Under the pieces are notes generated by a model, which saw only the letters and a list, made by a program, of their open reading frames with translations, ran no database searches and was not told where the DNA came from. Made by a program: the position numbers and the translations under genes. DNA of 64,000 nucleotides from Kappaphycus alvarezii (taxonomy: Eukaryota; Rhodophyta; Florideophyceae; Gigartinales; Solieriaceae). The stretch is from the NCBI GenBank assembly GCA_002205965.3, contig NADL03000168.1, positions 1 through 64,000 on the forward strand, written 5' to 3'. Below are positions 1 to 10,543 of this stretch, one piece after another. Positions within the stretch are counted from its first letter, which is position 1, and each line of letters opens with the position of its first letter.

Positions 1-250
1 TCGACAAACCGGCGGAAGAGCACGCCAATGCGACAGACCGGAGGCGCCTGTTAGGGAATTGGAAGAGCAATGAGGCTGGCTCCGGCCAGCCATAGTTGCA
101 TGGAAAGAACAATATCACTGTTCGCATGCATGTTCGCGAAGCATGTTCATCTGTAAGAGCGACGGAAACGTTTGTTTGGTTCTATTTCAAAGGAACGCCG
201 CAGCGCCATTGAAGACAAACGCTCAATGCTTTACGGCCGCTCCCAATCCA
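1..250 (-). pseudogene. LINE B reverse transcriptase fragment, left copy
   Basis: On the minus strand this stretch encodes the N-terminal side of a LINE reverse transcriptase (LWLAGASL, then remnants of a segment with FRRFV), broken by indels. It is the counterpart of 19010-19260 in the right unit, where the same segment continues into more RT sequence. Only this piece is inside the window; the rest lies upstream. It is dead. Confidence 0.6.
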
Positions 251-254
251 GTTC

Positions 255-740
255 TTTGAGTTCTTCTGGGAGCTTCCTTTGGCCTTTCCATCAATTAGAT
301 TCTCCGACCCACAAGAAGCCGGATGAGAGCCATGATAACTTTCAGAATAAAAATTTCCTATGTTTTCTCCATAAAAAAGCAAAAAAGGGGTCTTTCTGTT
401 ATATCACTTTTATCGATGGCCAACACCGCACGAGGCCAGACATCAAGGCTGTAGGGAGCACAGGAGGGACGAACTATTTCGACGTTGCATTCGTCAATCC
501 AATTGCTCCTCCAATACACGGGCCCGTTGCTTCAACCTATTGACATTCGGAACGCCGCAAAAGCGTTTAGAGTTTAGGAGGTATCAAGAATTCATCACCA
601 CGCATGCCAGGTCCCGACTGATCCCAGTGCCGATATCCACTCTTGGCAAATGGCACCCGGACGCATGACGCAATTCGCGTGGTCTCAGACGTGGCTACGC
701 ACGTCGCCGTACGAGCCATGGAGACCCTCGGGGCGGGTGC
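255..740 (+). pseudogene. LINE D 3' end (C-terminal endonuclease remnant), left copy
   Basis: The plus-strand translation contains RPDIKAVGST...YFDVAFVNPIAP, which resembles the C-terminal PD-(D/E)XK-like endonuclease region of REL-endonuclease LINEs (pattern D-x(12-15)-DVxxxxP). In the right copy the following residues include STLGKWHPDAFAV, also typical of the end of such proteins. A 1-nt change near 540 breaks the frame here. The 5' part of the element is absent, as expected of 5'-truncated retroposition. No poly(A) tail is seen. Confidence 0.5.
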
Positions 741-744
741 GATC

Positions 745-2610
745 TGTCTTTATGCAAAGACACGCTGCAGCGACGGTTTAGTTTAAGGCAGCATGCCTTA
801 CGTCTGGCCTCACACAGCCCTGTGAGGTAGGACCTCATGACTCGCCCTCATTTTCAGACTCTCCATTACACAGACCTGTTCCCACTAGTCTTCGGGAAAT
901 GGCCGTCCTGCATCCCTAATCAGTAGAACACCCCAATTTCTCCCTTTTATCGATCTCTACCCTCTCAACAAGAAATTGAAGGTGCCCTGCGTGATTTCCT
1001 CTCTGTACGGCTGTTTGTCCTGGCTCTTCATCATCTCTCGCTCTCATTACAGGAGAATTTCTCACCTGCCCTGAATTCTGTTATGCAGATACGGTAAGAT
1101 TTTCCTTCCCTGTTCCCAAGCCGCCGCCGCCGTCCCCTACATCCAGCTCGAAGGGGGTCCACTCGGGCTCCAGCTCAACCTTTCCAAGACCCAAGTTTTC
1201 AGATTCTCCCCTCCCGCCCCTCTTTGTCACTTCCATGCCCCTTTTCTACCCCCGCAGTTTCACCGTGCTGGGATATCAGACTGGTCGGACTCTTTTGTTT
1301 CCCAGTCCTTCGCAGGCCGCCAAACCGCTGTTGACCGTTATCTCCAATCCCTTCGAGATTTGGCGATGCTCAATTGGTTTTCCGCTCACACCGCTTCTGT
1401 GCGAACGCCTCCAAGGTCATGCACTTGCTACGTACGATCCCACAGTCAATCTACGGTACTCGCCGCTATCTTTGATCAGAAGCAGGGGGAAGCGTTGCAC
1501 CAATTGCAATTACCCTACCCGGATCGGCCTGGCTGCAGGCCTCTCTTCCCTTCTCCAATGGGCGGCCAGGGTCTCCTGTAAACTTCGGACATTACGAGGC
1601 TGCTGACGCAGCACGTGTAATTGATCCTTTTGATTTGGCTGACACTTTTCCACGACCGCCACCTGGAAGAGATCCCTCGGTCTGCCATCTCTCTTTTATC
1701 CTCCCGCCACCCGCAGCTGTCTTCGCGCTTACAGCTACGGCACTTTCCGAGCGTTGTTCATCGGCCGTCCCCAGTTAAACGCTCCAGTCTGCGATCACAA
1801 CTGAACTCAGCCTTTCGATGTCTGACAGTTTGTTCTTGTCCACAGCAGCCCTCGACCAACTACGGCCTCTCCCTGCGCAAATCCTCCTCCTCTTCTGTTT
1901 TTTCTTCGCTTCCTCACCCACAGTCCGCGGTACGTACATGTCCTCTTCTGCGTGGAAAGTTGCTCTGGCTCTCCGTCTCTGCATCGCGCTATTCTCTTGA
2001 TCTACTTGCTGCGCGGTCTGCTCCCGGGCTTGGCCGACGTGGCACTTGTCTTAGATCCAAGCGGCAACATGCTTTGGCTTTCAAATGCGAAGACGGCTTG
2101 AACTCGTCGATATCACGTCCTCCGCAATGTTCTCGCCCGATTATGTAAGCAAGTTGGGGTCGGCGCCCTCGCTGGACATTCCGCTCTCTACTAAGTCCCG
2201 AATTCGTCCGCGCATTCGGAGTCCCCGCGTTACGAATATAGGAATTTACGTCCCGCTGCTTACGGGCTTCACAATACTGAGATCGCCGTCGACGGTACTG
2301 TTGCCCATCCCTCCGCTCGCCGCCCCATATTACCAAGTAAGGTTACCGCAGGCGCTGCCGCGACACTCGCAGAGCGCGACAAACATCGTCATCACGGCGA
2401 TTACTGCGACCAAGAAGATATCCTGATTTTCAGTCCGGGATCGCGACGACGGCCAGTTTCATCCACCGCCTTGCTTCTTCGCTGCTTCCTTCGCGATTCC
2501 TCACCTCAACAGGAGCTTCGCGACTTCTACCCTTTGCTTGTAGTCTCCAAGTGATGCAGGCGCAACAAGTTTCCTCCGCGTCTGCTTCATAGTTAATTTC
2601 TGGATATCCT
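745..2610 (+). pseudogene. LINE C, 5'-truncated, RT to C-terminus, left copy
   Basis: This is the 3' half of a REL-endonuclease LINE related to LINE A at 19275-23702. Recognisable pieces in order are the end of the RT palm, the RT thumb (matching the LINE A segments ALHQLQLP and LPFSMGGLGL) and the C-terminal zinc/endonuclease region down to about 2450. The frame shifts many times, so only short ORFs remain. The right copy (31577-33500) preserves longer frames. In that copy the catalytic box reads YADYG instead of YADDG, so a catalytic Asp was lost before or soon after the duplication. Confidence 0.65.
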
Positions 2611-2717
2611 CGCACGCTTCTGCGCCATACTGTAGAACTCGTGAAGATCTACCACCCACAGCAGCCGTCACATACAGGCGGACATTTTGGTAATTTAATA
2701 TTCGGAAAGCCATGCCA

Positions 2718-2785
2718 TTTCGTAAAGGGGGAAACGTATGGGTGTTTTACTGTTGGAAGATTTCCGACCTATCCCTTTCGTAAAG
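2718..2785 (-). repeat. Short insertion (a), 48 bp with 10-bp duplication
   Basis: Bases 2728-2775 are absent from the right copy, where the site reads straight through at about 33610. They are flanked by TTTCGTAAAG at 2718-2727 and again at 2776-2785. The inserted text starts GGGGAAACGTATGGGTGTTT and belongs to the same family as insertions b-e. Read on the minus strand, the family shares a 3' end (...AAACCTTTCCCC) with variable 5' truncation, which is the pattern of retroposed LINE or SINE tails. Confidence 0.7.
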
Positions 2786-4073
2786 TGAATCAGAACCGGT
2801 GTTCTGCTTGATGGATTGCCTCAAGTTGGCCTTTTATAGAGCGTAGCGCCTCCACAATTACTTGTCGGAATGCCCTTTTGAGTTGATTGTGGCTGTGTAG
2901 AGTTCTTTTGGATAGAAAGTCGAACATATTTGAAAGAAAGAAATAAAACACACAAAGCTTCTACCTCTTTATGAAACTACAGCTAGATTCAAAATAAATA
3001 TGACAAAGCGGATTATCAAAATGTAGTTAGCTTGGCTTCTAGGTGAAAGATGGGTCGATAAAATCCTTGAAAGATATAGTGATTGTGTGTGGAGATATTA
3101 AAAGGCTGTTCAGCTAGCAAGAAAACCACCCACAGGGCCAGGTCGAGGCCAGCTATTATTCATGGTGTGTTGAACCGAGCGGTTGCGACTTAAGACTTCT
3201 TTTGGGCCTATGTCCGATCCTCTTCAGTATTCATGGCTAATAAATTTCGATATCTGCCGCTCGAAGAGGCCCAACATACGCCACAATCTCTTACGTCTGT
3301 GCTTTGTTTGGAACTAAAAAGCACAGCGCTGAGCGGTTTTTCCAAACAGAAAAACAGAATGTGGTTTTTCAAATCTCTTACGTCCGTTGCTACAAAAGCC
3401 GCTCACACAACATGTATCAACGGCGTTTGACTATAGATGTAATTCCAAAAATCAATTCAGCATCGAAACAAAAGATTTCAAACAGGTAAGGTGAATATTG
3501 ACAGTGCGTCGCAGAGCAGCTTCTCGATGTACTAGGAGTGCCGAAACCACTAGAAGTCGTTACTAGATGTTTAGAAGCCTGTCGACAGAAACTGTATCAT
3601 CACATGACGAAACCGTAGCACGTGAATTGGCCGGGTTTCCGAGGGTCGGCATGACACCGAAAGCCTTTTCCCCGACGGCTACGACTCGTTGCTGGGAATT
3701 TCGAAATTTAACTGGAAATTTCGAAAATTAAAATGTAAAGTATTCACAACGTCTAAGAATTTTAGAAAAAGTGCTTTCATCAGTTGGGCTCCCCTTCCCT
3801 CCTTACTGCCTGCTTGGACTTTTTTCAAAAATTTGAAAGTTTTTTACTCCCCTCCCGGATCTTCTCCAACTTCAAACGTCTAATTACTAAAAGAATAAGA
3901 CCCATGCAGATACTGTTGAGATTTAAACTTTTCCTTACTTCCAACCCGGCAACATTCTTGCCGACTTCTATACGGCTTTAACTCCTCTTCTCGGAATCAA
4001 TTTCACTCTAGGGCAAATTGTCTTGTTACCCCTCTCTTAAACCCTCTACTTCGCTCTTTCTTCTCTGTCCAAT
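2786..4073. other. Duplicated-unit spacer, no gene recognised
   Basis: This stretch is conserved with 33620-34908 in the right copy. Short ORFs (3233-3430, 3304-3489, 3689-3883) do not keep the same frame in both copies. It presumably contains the upstream region of the basic-protein gene starting at 4074. A possible 5' splice-like AACAG/GTAAGG occurs at about 3480, but no matching gene structure was found. Confidence 0.4.
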
Positions 4074-4730
4074 ATGCTCCCTTCCACGAGTTCACCATCA
4101 TCAAAACCACCAACTCCTTCAATGGATCTTTTCGCAAAACTTCTTTGCAAGGCAGAGTCCCGTAAGTCCTCCTACCTGAATTCCGATCCCATCCGTCCAT
4201 GTGATGCTCACTTGCGTCGCCCGTTCGAGCAAGCGCTCATTCAGGATGGTATGGTAGTATCTGCCTCCTTCAACCTACCTCTTCGTGATCCTGCCAACGA
4301 TGACACCGGGAAGGCCAAGAAACGCCGCCCAGCCAAAGGTTCCAAGAAGAAAGCTCTGTAAGGGCATCGAAAAATACAAAGCGGAATAATAGGCCCATTC
4401 CGGAGCAGAACTCATTCCGAGAAAATTGAAAAAACCGGCCTCGTTAAACATGGAAAGGGCGGAAGTTTAGAAGTTCCGGACGAAGAGTGCTTGTATATTC
4501 CAAAAGAGAAGGATAAAAAACCTAAGAACGATCAAGAAGGCGAAGCCACGCAAAAAGATCTCAACCCCGCGGAAGATTAAGAACGAAGTCGTGAGCTAGA
4601 AACTGTTGTTACTGCAGGTGCTGAAGGTAAACAGAGGAAAAGAAAACGGGACGATAATTCCAAAACGAACGGAACAGAGTCCTCTCCAAGGAAGCGACAG
4701 AAGAGCAGGAGGCAGACAAATCGCATGTAG
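4074..4730 (+). pseudogene. Basic unknown-protein gene, left copy, frameshifted
   Basis: This is the left counterpart of 34909-35570 and starts at the same ATG (MLPSTSSPSSKPPTPSM). The first 95 codons are open. A missing T near 4355 (AAAGCTCTG against AAAGCTTCTG in the right copy) then throws the frame into a stop at 4361. Further indels occur near 4395-4400 and 4525. The last part, from about 4540 to the TAG at 4728-4730, is in better order than in the right copy, because the run ACCCCGCGG keeps a C that the right copy lacks. The two copies are therefore broken at different places. Function is unknown; composition suggests a nuclear or nucleic-acid-binding protein. Confidence 0.6.
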
Positions 4731-5523
4731 CTCAATCATTTCTTTAGACGGTGAAGACCACCAACAACCAAGCAGTGATCAACATACGTAGTATATGAAG
4801 TAGCAAAGCAACCCCAGGTAGAAGGGAAACGGGACTGAGACTCTGCAATTAAATCTACAGCCCGACTTTAACTGCTTAACTTAATAAGCTTGTGCCGAGT
4901 ATAGCACTGAGGGGAGAGGGTGGGTTCATTTACTGTACTGGAGATGTCGGTTGAAAGCAGAGGAGTGGCAATCAAGGCATTGTGAAATCAATTGCTGTAG
5001 TACAGCACTTGGAAAAGAAACTTATGAGAAATGATGCCAGCCGCGCGATGGAATGGATTTGAAAGGGGCAAGGTATTCTTTTTCATCGACACCCTGCATT
5101 GGCAGTAACCTGCAATGCGGCTTGTTTGCTTGCTGGTGGCCTCCGCTATACTTGCTAGTACAGGGCGAAAACTTGCGGTGTTTTAATAATTGAAAAATAG
5201 GTTAGCCTGGCATAGTGTGAAGAACTATCAGCGCCTGCCGCAACCATTCAAGTACACGCTCATTACTACTATACAACTTGATCCGGTATCTGCCAGCTCA
5301 TCTGTTACAGTAAAGAAGCTTCCTGTGCCCCCTTGAAAGAGGCACAGGCCAAAGGAGGAACTCTGATTAGGTAGGCAGTTACGACAAAGGGGCGAGCAAA
5401 CTACGGTCTCTTGATTTACTCAATCCAATCTGGAGGTGTAACGGTAAGAACTTCGTAAAGGCCATACATTGGTGTAAAGTGAACAAGAATGACTAATCAT
5501 CATCGATATACAAGCAAGAGAAA
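4731..5523. other. Duplicated-unit spacer, no gene seen
   Basis: It aligns with 35571-36355 of the right copy with small indels. No ORF above about 60 codons is conserved in both copies and no RNA gene was recognised. Confidence 0.4.
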
Positions 5524-5753
5524 GGGGAAAAGGTTTGGGTGTTTTATTCTTGGAAGATATATCCGGTCTATCCCATGGTTTTCCAGACAACCGCAATTAG
5601 CTCAAAAAGGGTATACTGACACAGTAATGGGGAAGGAACTACGCTCCCTAAAATGCTACCTTCAGGCCAGCAATCAAGCAGGCCACATTGGACATGACGG
5701 CTGCTTCTGCGTGGCTTTGCATCAAAAACCCCCGAACCTTTCCGTAAAAGAAA
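5512..5753 (-). repeat. Short insertion (b), ~220 bp, longest family member
   Basis: About 220 bases (roughly 5524-5743) are absent from the right copy, where the site reads ATACAAGCAAAGAAACC at about 36342-36358. They are flanked by an imperfect duplication (AAGAGAAA before, AAAAGAAA after). The left end, GGGGAAAAGGTTTGGGTGTT, is the shared end of the family. The far end (CCCCCGAACCTTTCCGTAAA) is an imperfect inverted repeat of the start over about 16 bases, so a MITE-type origin is the alternative to a LINE or SINE tail. A 125-codon ORF across it is a chance frame. Confidence 0.65.
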
Positions 5754-5755
5754 CC

Positions 5756-5833
5756 ATTCATGCTGATAGGGAAAAAGGTTTGAGTGGTTTAAGCTTGGAA
5801 GATATATCTGATCTATCTCTATTCATGCTGATA
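5756..5833 (-). repeat. Short insertion (c), 52 bp with 13-bp duplication
   Basis: Bases 5769-5820 interrupt a sequence that is continuous in the right copy (about 36358-36375). ATTCATGCTGATA is present at 5756-5768 and again at 5821-5833, an exact 13-bp target duplication. The insert starts GGGAAAAAGGTTTGAGTGGT and matches the first ~50 bases of insertion b. Confidence 0.75.
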
Positions 5834-6272
5834 GACGAGGGTGACGCTGAGTCCCAATTATTTTAAAATGGGAGGAGGTAAAAGTGACACAGTTTCTTAG
5901 TACGCTGGCGCCAATAAAGAAAGGAAAATCCCCTTCAGAAAGCACAGGGGCTTGCAAAAAAGGCTTATACGAGATTGAACCGAAAATGCTTTCAGAGGCT
6001 ACTAGAGGGAATAAAACATGACTGGTGACTATCAATGGAAATTCGAATAATTAACGGATTTGGGTATGATAGATTTCAGAAATGCCGAGTCCAAACTATC
6101 ATTTGGATTTGAAACGGAATAAAATCCCTTCAGCCTCTGACCATCGAGTTCCTTCGCTTTTCCTTTATTCTGGAGCAGTTTTGCCCGATTTATATGTTTC
6201 GGTAGATCCTTTGCTACACAATTCGTACATTGCGACAGTTTTTATTTTCTATATCCTTTCCCCAATCAATGA
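5834..6272. other. Duplicated-unit spacer up to the copia insertion
   Basis: It matches 36375-36683 and then 48231-48356 in the right copy, which there is split by the chromovirus. It therefore preserves the empty target site of the chromovirus at about 6141-6148 (GACCATCGAG). No gene seen. Confidence 0.5.
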
Positions 6273-6370
6273 TCATCTGTACCGATACCGTCCCAGTCAA
6301 TGAGCATTAAGACTCTGACCATAAAAAGGAGCTTGGATCCCCTGGGTTTTTAAACACCGATGTATTCCTC

Positions 6371-6638
6371 ATGGACAATACATTGGCGAACTCCGCTCAA
6401 AGCACTCCACGACTAAGTGCTCCTTTCGAATGCCCTGATTTTTTCTTAAGGCGAATTGGTGGTCGGCGATTTAAGAATTTGAGGTATAAACGACGCAAGA
6501 AAGGTAACCACTTTAATGTACCCACAAATATTCGCTTTTTAACCAACAGACTCCGCCATCCGAAGGGACACAAACAGGGTAGACCACCGGATTTTGAGGG
6601 AGCCTGTATGGATATCGGTGCACCAAGTTCTATCATTG
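6371..6638 (+). pseudogene. copia1 gag end and first half of protease
   Basis: This open frame encodes a basic linker (NLRYKRRKKG...) and then ACMDIGAPSSIIV, a retroviral-type aspartic protease active site (DIGAPSS in place of DTGA/DSGA). The frame is cut exactly there by the LTR of the Ty3/gypsy insertion at 6639. The coding sequence continues at 14101 with LTQAKSTL, so the two halves of one protease domain lie 7.5 kb apart. A roughly equal-length ORF on the opposite strand is a shadow. Confidence 0.65.
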
Positions 6639-7355
6639 TGATGTGCGCAAAATTTGCACAGGAAAAAAAATCTAGAGGACGACCAAATTTGGATACAGTA
6701 TTGGGATTTGCAAGATATTTTTTACAGTTCCTGAATTTGCAAGATATTTTTAATTTGGATGAGTGTGGCAAATTCATGAGTTGACTTTTTATTTTAAGAC
6801 ACGCTTTCATAATAGATGTCAGTACAAGTCCAGGTTCTGGGTGGTACTAAGAGTGACTCTGAAAGGTCTATATAATGGTCAAATTTTCCCACCCCTGGCC
6901 GATGGGTGGCTGGCATGGGTATGGCACCTAGATATTTACCTTGAGGAAATATCTTCTAATAGTCTCTCTGGTTCACAAGATTCCATTTGATGCATTTTAT
7001 GGTTCTTAGTCTGTTTCTTTGAGACTTTAGGGATACCCAAAAAGTCTATATAAGCTGAGTAAACTGCTTCCTCTAGTGGAGGTCAAGCAAGTTAGCAGAC
7101 AACTTCAAGTCAAGTCCCGAGTAGTAGGAGTTGAGAGTCAACTTCAACCAAGAAACCCTTTTCCTACGCTGCTCACAGAGCATCAGTAGTAGACTCTGCC
7201 CCTTTCATACTTGCTTGTAGGCCTGTCAACTCTCTTCCATATACACTCCTTCTTGCTCGTTCGACTATACCACGGTAGCACTTTTGTCGCTTGCAACACC
7301 TCCTTCTTGGGGTAGTTGGTTCTGAATATCTCTTCCCGACGATTTACCCCTATCA
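6639..7355 (+). repeat. gypsy1 5' LTR (short form, no ORF)
   Basis: It matches the 3' LTR at 13390-14095 along its length. A TATA-like CTATATAAG lies near 7046-7054, followed by a GC-mixed leader that is conserved in every LTR of this family in the window. A second TATATAATG-like site is at about 6871. Compared with the long LTRs (30208-31569 and 38070-39602) the middle, which there encodes an acidic protein, is missing. Confidence 0.9.
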
Positions 7356-7375
7356 TTTGGTACTCTTGTGAGGGG
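7356..7375 (+). promoter_or_regulatory. Candidate primer-binding site of gypsy1
   Basis: Two bases after the LTR end the sequence TGGTACTCTTGTG begins. TGG is what a tRNA 3' CCA would pair with, and the text is conserved in the inverted copy (about 30188-30207). I could not match it to a specific tRNA. Confidence 0.45.
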
Positions 7376-7441
7376 GTTGCACCCGAGGTATTCGAGTTGA
7401 GCAGTATTAGGGAACACTTCAGGGGATTTCTTTTTGTAATC

Positions 7442-8362
7442 ATGGATCTCAACGCTGCTCGTATAACGTTCACAGGGGCAAGAATGAAGACGTTGAGGAG
7501 TTTCTCTATACATATGTCAACGTTGTGATGCGTGAGAAGAGCGATGAAGAGAAGGCCGAAAGTATCTTCGCCTATCTTCATGGTGACGCAAAGCACAAAT
7601 ATAAGGCCAAGTTTATCAACGGGTGGTCTCTTAACGGGAATGGGCGTAACTTCGGTGAGGTATGTGAGTGGCTTGTGAAAGATATGCTAAGGAGAACCAG
7701 ATGAGATGATTCGTACCGCCATAGAGGCCCGGCTCAACTTCGACGATTTGTTAAGCTCATTGGTATACTTGTGTGATCTCTATGAAAAGGCTGGGTTCAA
7801 CGCCCAAGCCAAGTACGGAATGCTGCGTAAGGCGGCGATGGGGGATAAGCGGCTCTCCGATTTCCTCCTCATCAAGGGCCCTCACACTTTTAATGAACTG
7901 AAGGGTACCATAGTAGAATTTGTCAAAAATTCGGAGACGTTTCAGTCACTAAGTGAAATACCGAGGGAAACCCGTACATCTATGCCGATCGTACATCCTG
8001 AAAAGAATTATCAAAGGCCAGCTACTAGCGCAGCAGCATTGGAATCAGTCAGGAGCGATGTCAAAAACTTGGAAGAAAGGTTGGAAACCCGATTCGATAA
8101 TCGACTTGACATGATAACCTCGCAGTTGGAAAGCCTTACTCTTACCATTAAGAAGAACCAGTCTGGGGCCCCCAAGGCCGCAGAAGTCTGTTCCTACTGT
8201 CACAAGCCTGGACACTTTGCAAATAGGTGTCCTGATAATCCACATAGAAACACTCGTTGTGGAAAGTGCGGTCGATATGGGCATCATGAAAGTAACTGCT
8301 GGTCTAAAGACAACAGAAAGCAAATTTATCGGACGCAAGGAGCGAGTCAGGACCAGAGATGA
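7442..8362 (+). pseudogene. gypsy1 gag with two zinc knuckles
   Basis: The ATG at 7442 opens MDLNAARITFTG, the same start as the inverted copy at 30119. A 1-nt indel near 7478 and a stop near 7702 break it; the rest is open from 7706 (218 codons). It encodes a helical gag core, a coiled-coil-like stretch (SVRSDVKNLEERLETRFDNR) and two knuckles, CSYCHKPGHFANRC (CCHC) and CGKCGRYGHHESNC (CCHC). The protein should form the particle and bind element RNA. The frame after the knuckles runs to about 8360 and then shifts toward the pol part. Confidence 0.8.
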
Positions 8363-8489
8363 AAATCTTACAAAACAGAAAGGATCAAAGTTGACGGATG
8401 CCGGTAACGTATCCATCGCTGAAGAAATCAGTCAAGTCAATGTGACAAAAAGGGATGGGGAAGGGAACATTTTATCGAAAAACCTAGGC

Positions 8490-9372
8490 TAGATTATGGA
8501 ATGCTGGAGCATATCCCAGCACCTGTACCTCCTCGAACCAAGAGGTCTGATCAAGTTGTTCCAGGTGGGAGTCACTCCGGCCAAGAAGACGAAAAAGAGT
8601 AAGAAATTTAAGAGTATCCCGAAGGACGTACTAGAATATGTGAAGAAGTACAATTTGGTGGCTGAGCTTGCATCGGCCCCAACTGGGATAACGTTTGGTC
8701 AACTTTTGAGGGGCGACGCAGAGGATGCGAGAAAAGAACTCAAAAAAATTATCAGGTCTAATAAGTCCGCTAAGGGTAAGAAACTGTTTCTTCAATCGGC
8801 CTCGACAGCACCAAGACGTCTTAAACTAGTACCAGTCAAAGTATTGGGAATGAAAACCCAAGCTCTTTTCGATTCGGGCGCTGTTCCAAACCTTATTTCA
8901 GAAACTTTGGTGACAGATCTAGGTCTTGAAATTATTCCAACTACTCGAAGAATAACTGTGGCGGATGGAACCCTCAAAATGCATGGGCACTGTTGACAAG
9001 GTTTCCGTGTTCTTTGGGGACTCTAAAGTTGATGTAGACTTTCTTGTCATGCCTGATCTCCCTTTCGATGCAATCATTGGCTGCCCTACCATGGAAAGAC
9101 TAGGGACCTGCATTGACTTGGGCAACCAAATCGTTTCAGTTAATGTTGACGGCAGAACCGTGAAGATGCCCCTGGATTTCGACAAAAGCACACATCCGGA
9201 AGATTTAAAAGAAACGGACAGTGAAGATTTCACTTCTAGCTATGACAGCGAAGATTCCGAACCAACTAACACTTTCGGAAGTGGAGAAGGGTACGCTCGG
9301 GGGATAATGAACATGGCATGGGATGATTATGATTCTGGGTTTGAAACAGATGAAACTGGAATTCTAGGGTAG
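8490..9372 (+). pseudogene. gypsy1 protease region
   Basis: Two overlapping frames (8496-8996 and 8965-9372) cover the N-terminal part of pol. FGQLLRGDAEDARKEL precedes the protease, a motif common in Ty3/gypsy polyproteins. The aspartic protease core reads ALFDSGAVPNLIS with the catalytic DSG intact, followed by the flap-side sequence FDAIIGCPTMERLG. A frameshift at about 8985 splits the domain. An acidic linker (ETDSEDFTSSYDSEDSE) follows. Confidence 0.75.
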
Positions 9373-9419
9373 GTTTGACACCTGAATGTGTTTCTTTTTG
9401 CGATAATATCGAATCAAAG

Positions 9420-10540
9420 GACGGAATTCGGAGCATGAAAGAAGATTACAATTGCAAGAAAACAGGAATATATCGAATTCCATATCTGAAGATGTGAGCA
9501 CGCCGGAAGAGGTCCTTCAAAATTTGGAGGGAGAGGATCAAGAGAAAACCAGCGCCAAATGGCAGAAATTCAAGAAAAAGTACAGCACCTTCCAGCCCCC
9601 GCCTCAATGAAAATATCCGACATTTAACATCTTCCGAAGTAATTGCATGGAGCGTTCGATTAAGACAAGCAAGTGTACCGGTCACTCACTCATTTGAACT
9701 TACCGATACTCAACCAATTTACCACAGGCCTAGACGTCAACCGCCAAAATATGACCAATTTATCTCAGAGAATGTTACAAGTATGCTGGAAAATGATATT
9801 ATTCGGCCAGTTTCATCCCCATGGTCATTTCCAGTTGTGGTAGCACCAAAAAGGATGGAAAACTTCGCTTTTGCGTCGATTACCGACAACTGAACCAGAG
9901 AATGATACCCGATCGATTTCCGATTCCAAATATGGAGGAAATCCTCGAGGACTTGAAGGACGGGAGATACTTCACCTCAATTGATCTTTACACTGGTTAT
10001 TGGCAGATTCCATTGGATGAAAAATGCGGAAAAAACAACTTTTACCAGCAAAGCCGGTACATTCAGGTTCGAAGTGATGCCTTTTGGTCTCATGAATGCC
10101 CAGCTACATTCCAAAGAATGATGAACGAGGTTTTGAAAGGACTTCCATTTGCAAGAGTTTATATCGATGATGTGTGATATTCTCAAAAACCTTGGATCAG
10201 CACATATCGCATGTCAAGACTGTGGTGGAGAGGATAGCTGCGTACAGCCTGAAAATTAAGTTAAGCAAATGCTTCTTTGCGAAAACGTCTACCAATTACT
10301 CGGTCATATCGTCGACCAAGAGGGAATTAGAGTGGATCCAGAGAAAACGAAAAAAATAAGTTGGCACCAAGGCCCGCTTCAAAGACGGAGGTCGAAGCTT
10401 CTTAGGACTGGCCTCATATTACAGAAGATTTATCAAAGATTTCGCCAAGACTGCAGCACCGTTACATGCCAGCACTACGAAGAACGGAAAATTTTACTGG
10501 AACAAGGAAATGGAAACTGCATTTAGGAGCTTAAAGATAA
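9420..10540 (+). pseudogene. gypsy1 reverse transcriptase
   Basis: The pieces are 9821-10177, 10174-10359 and 10269-10526 in shifting frames. Motifs visible are FCVDYRQLN, IPDRFPIPN, FTSIDLYTGYWQIP and the catalytic YIDDV near 10158-10172. A frameshift within the fingers/palm (around 10030-10100) destroys the usual MPFGLxNAPATFQ box, which is intact in the inverted copy. It would copy element RNA into cDNA in the particle, but this copy is broken. Confidence 0.85.
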
Positions 10541-10543
10541 GCT

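Larger units (their letters stand above)
1..6272 (+). repeat. Left copy of the ~7.5-kb duplicated unit (first part)
   Basis: Bases 1-250 match 19010-19260, 255-730 match 23706-24176, and 745-6272 match 31577-36683 plus 48231-48356, all in the same orientation and in the same order. The left copy resumes for about 85 bases at 17459-17545 after the copia insertion and there matches 48357-48445. The copies differ by scattered substitutions, many 1-nt indels and whole insertions, so the duplication is not recent. The window opens inside the unit, so its true left end is not visible. Because the right unit appears to start where the left one ends (~17545), a tandem duplication is the simplest reading. 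Confidence 0.85.

Noticed and set aside
5489-5866. 125-codon ORF across the insertion-rich part of the left unit
   Set aside because: It crosses insertion b and insertion c, both absent from the right copy, so the frame is an accident of the insertions.
6397-6810. 137-codon minus-strand ORF
   Set aside because: It lies opposite the copia1 protease frame and runs into the gypsy1 LTR; it is a shadow ORF.
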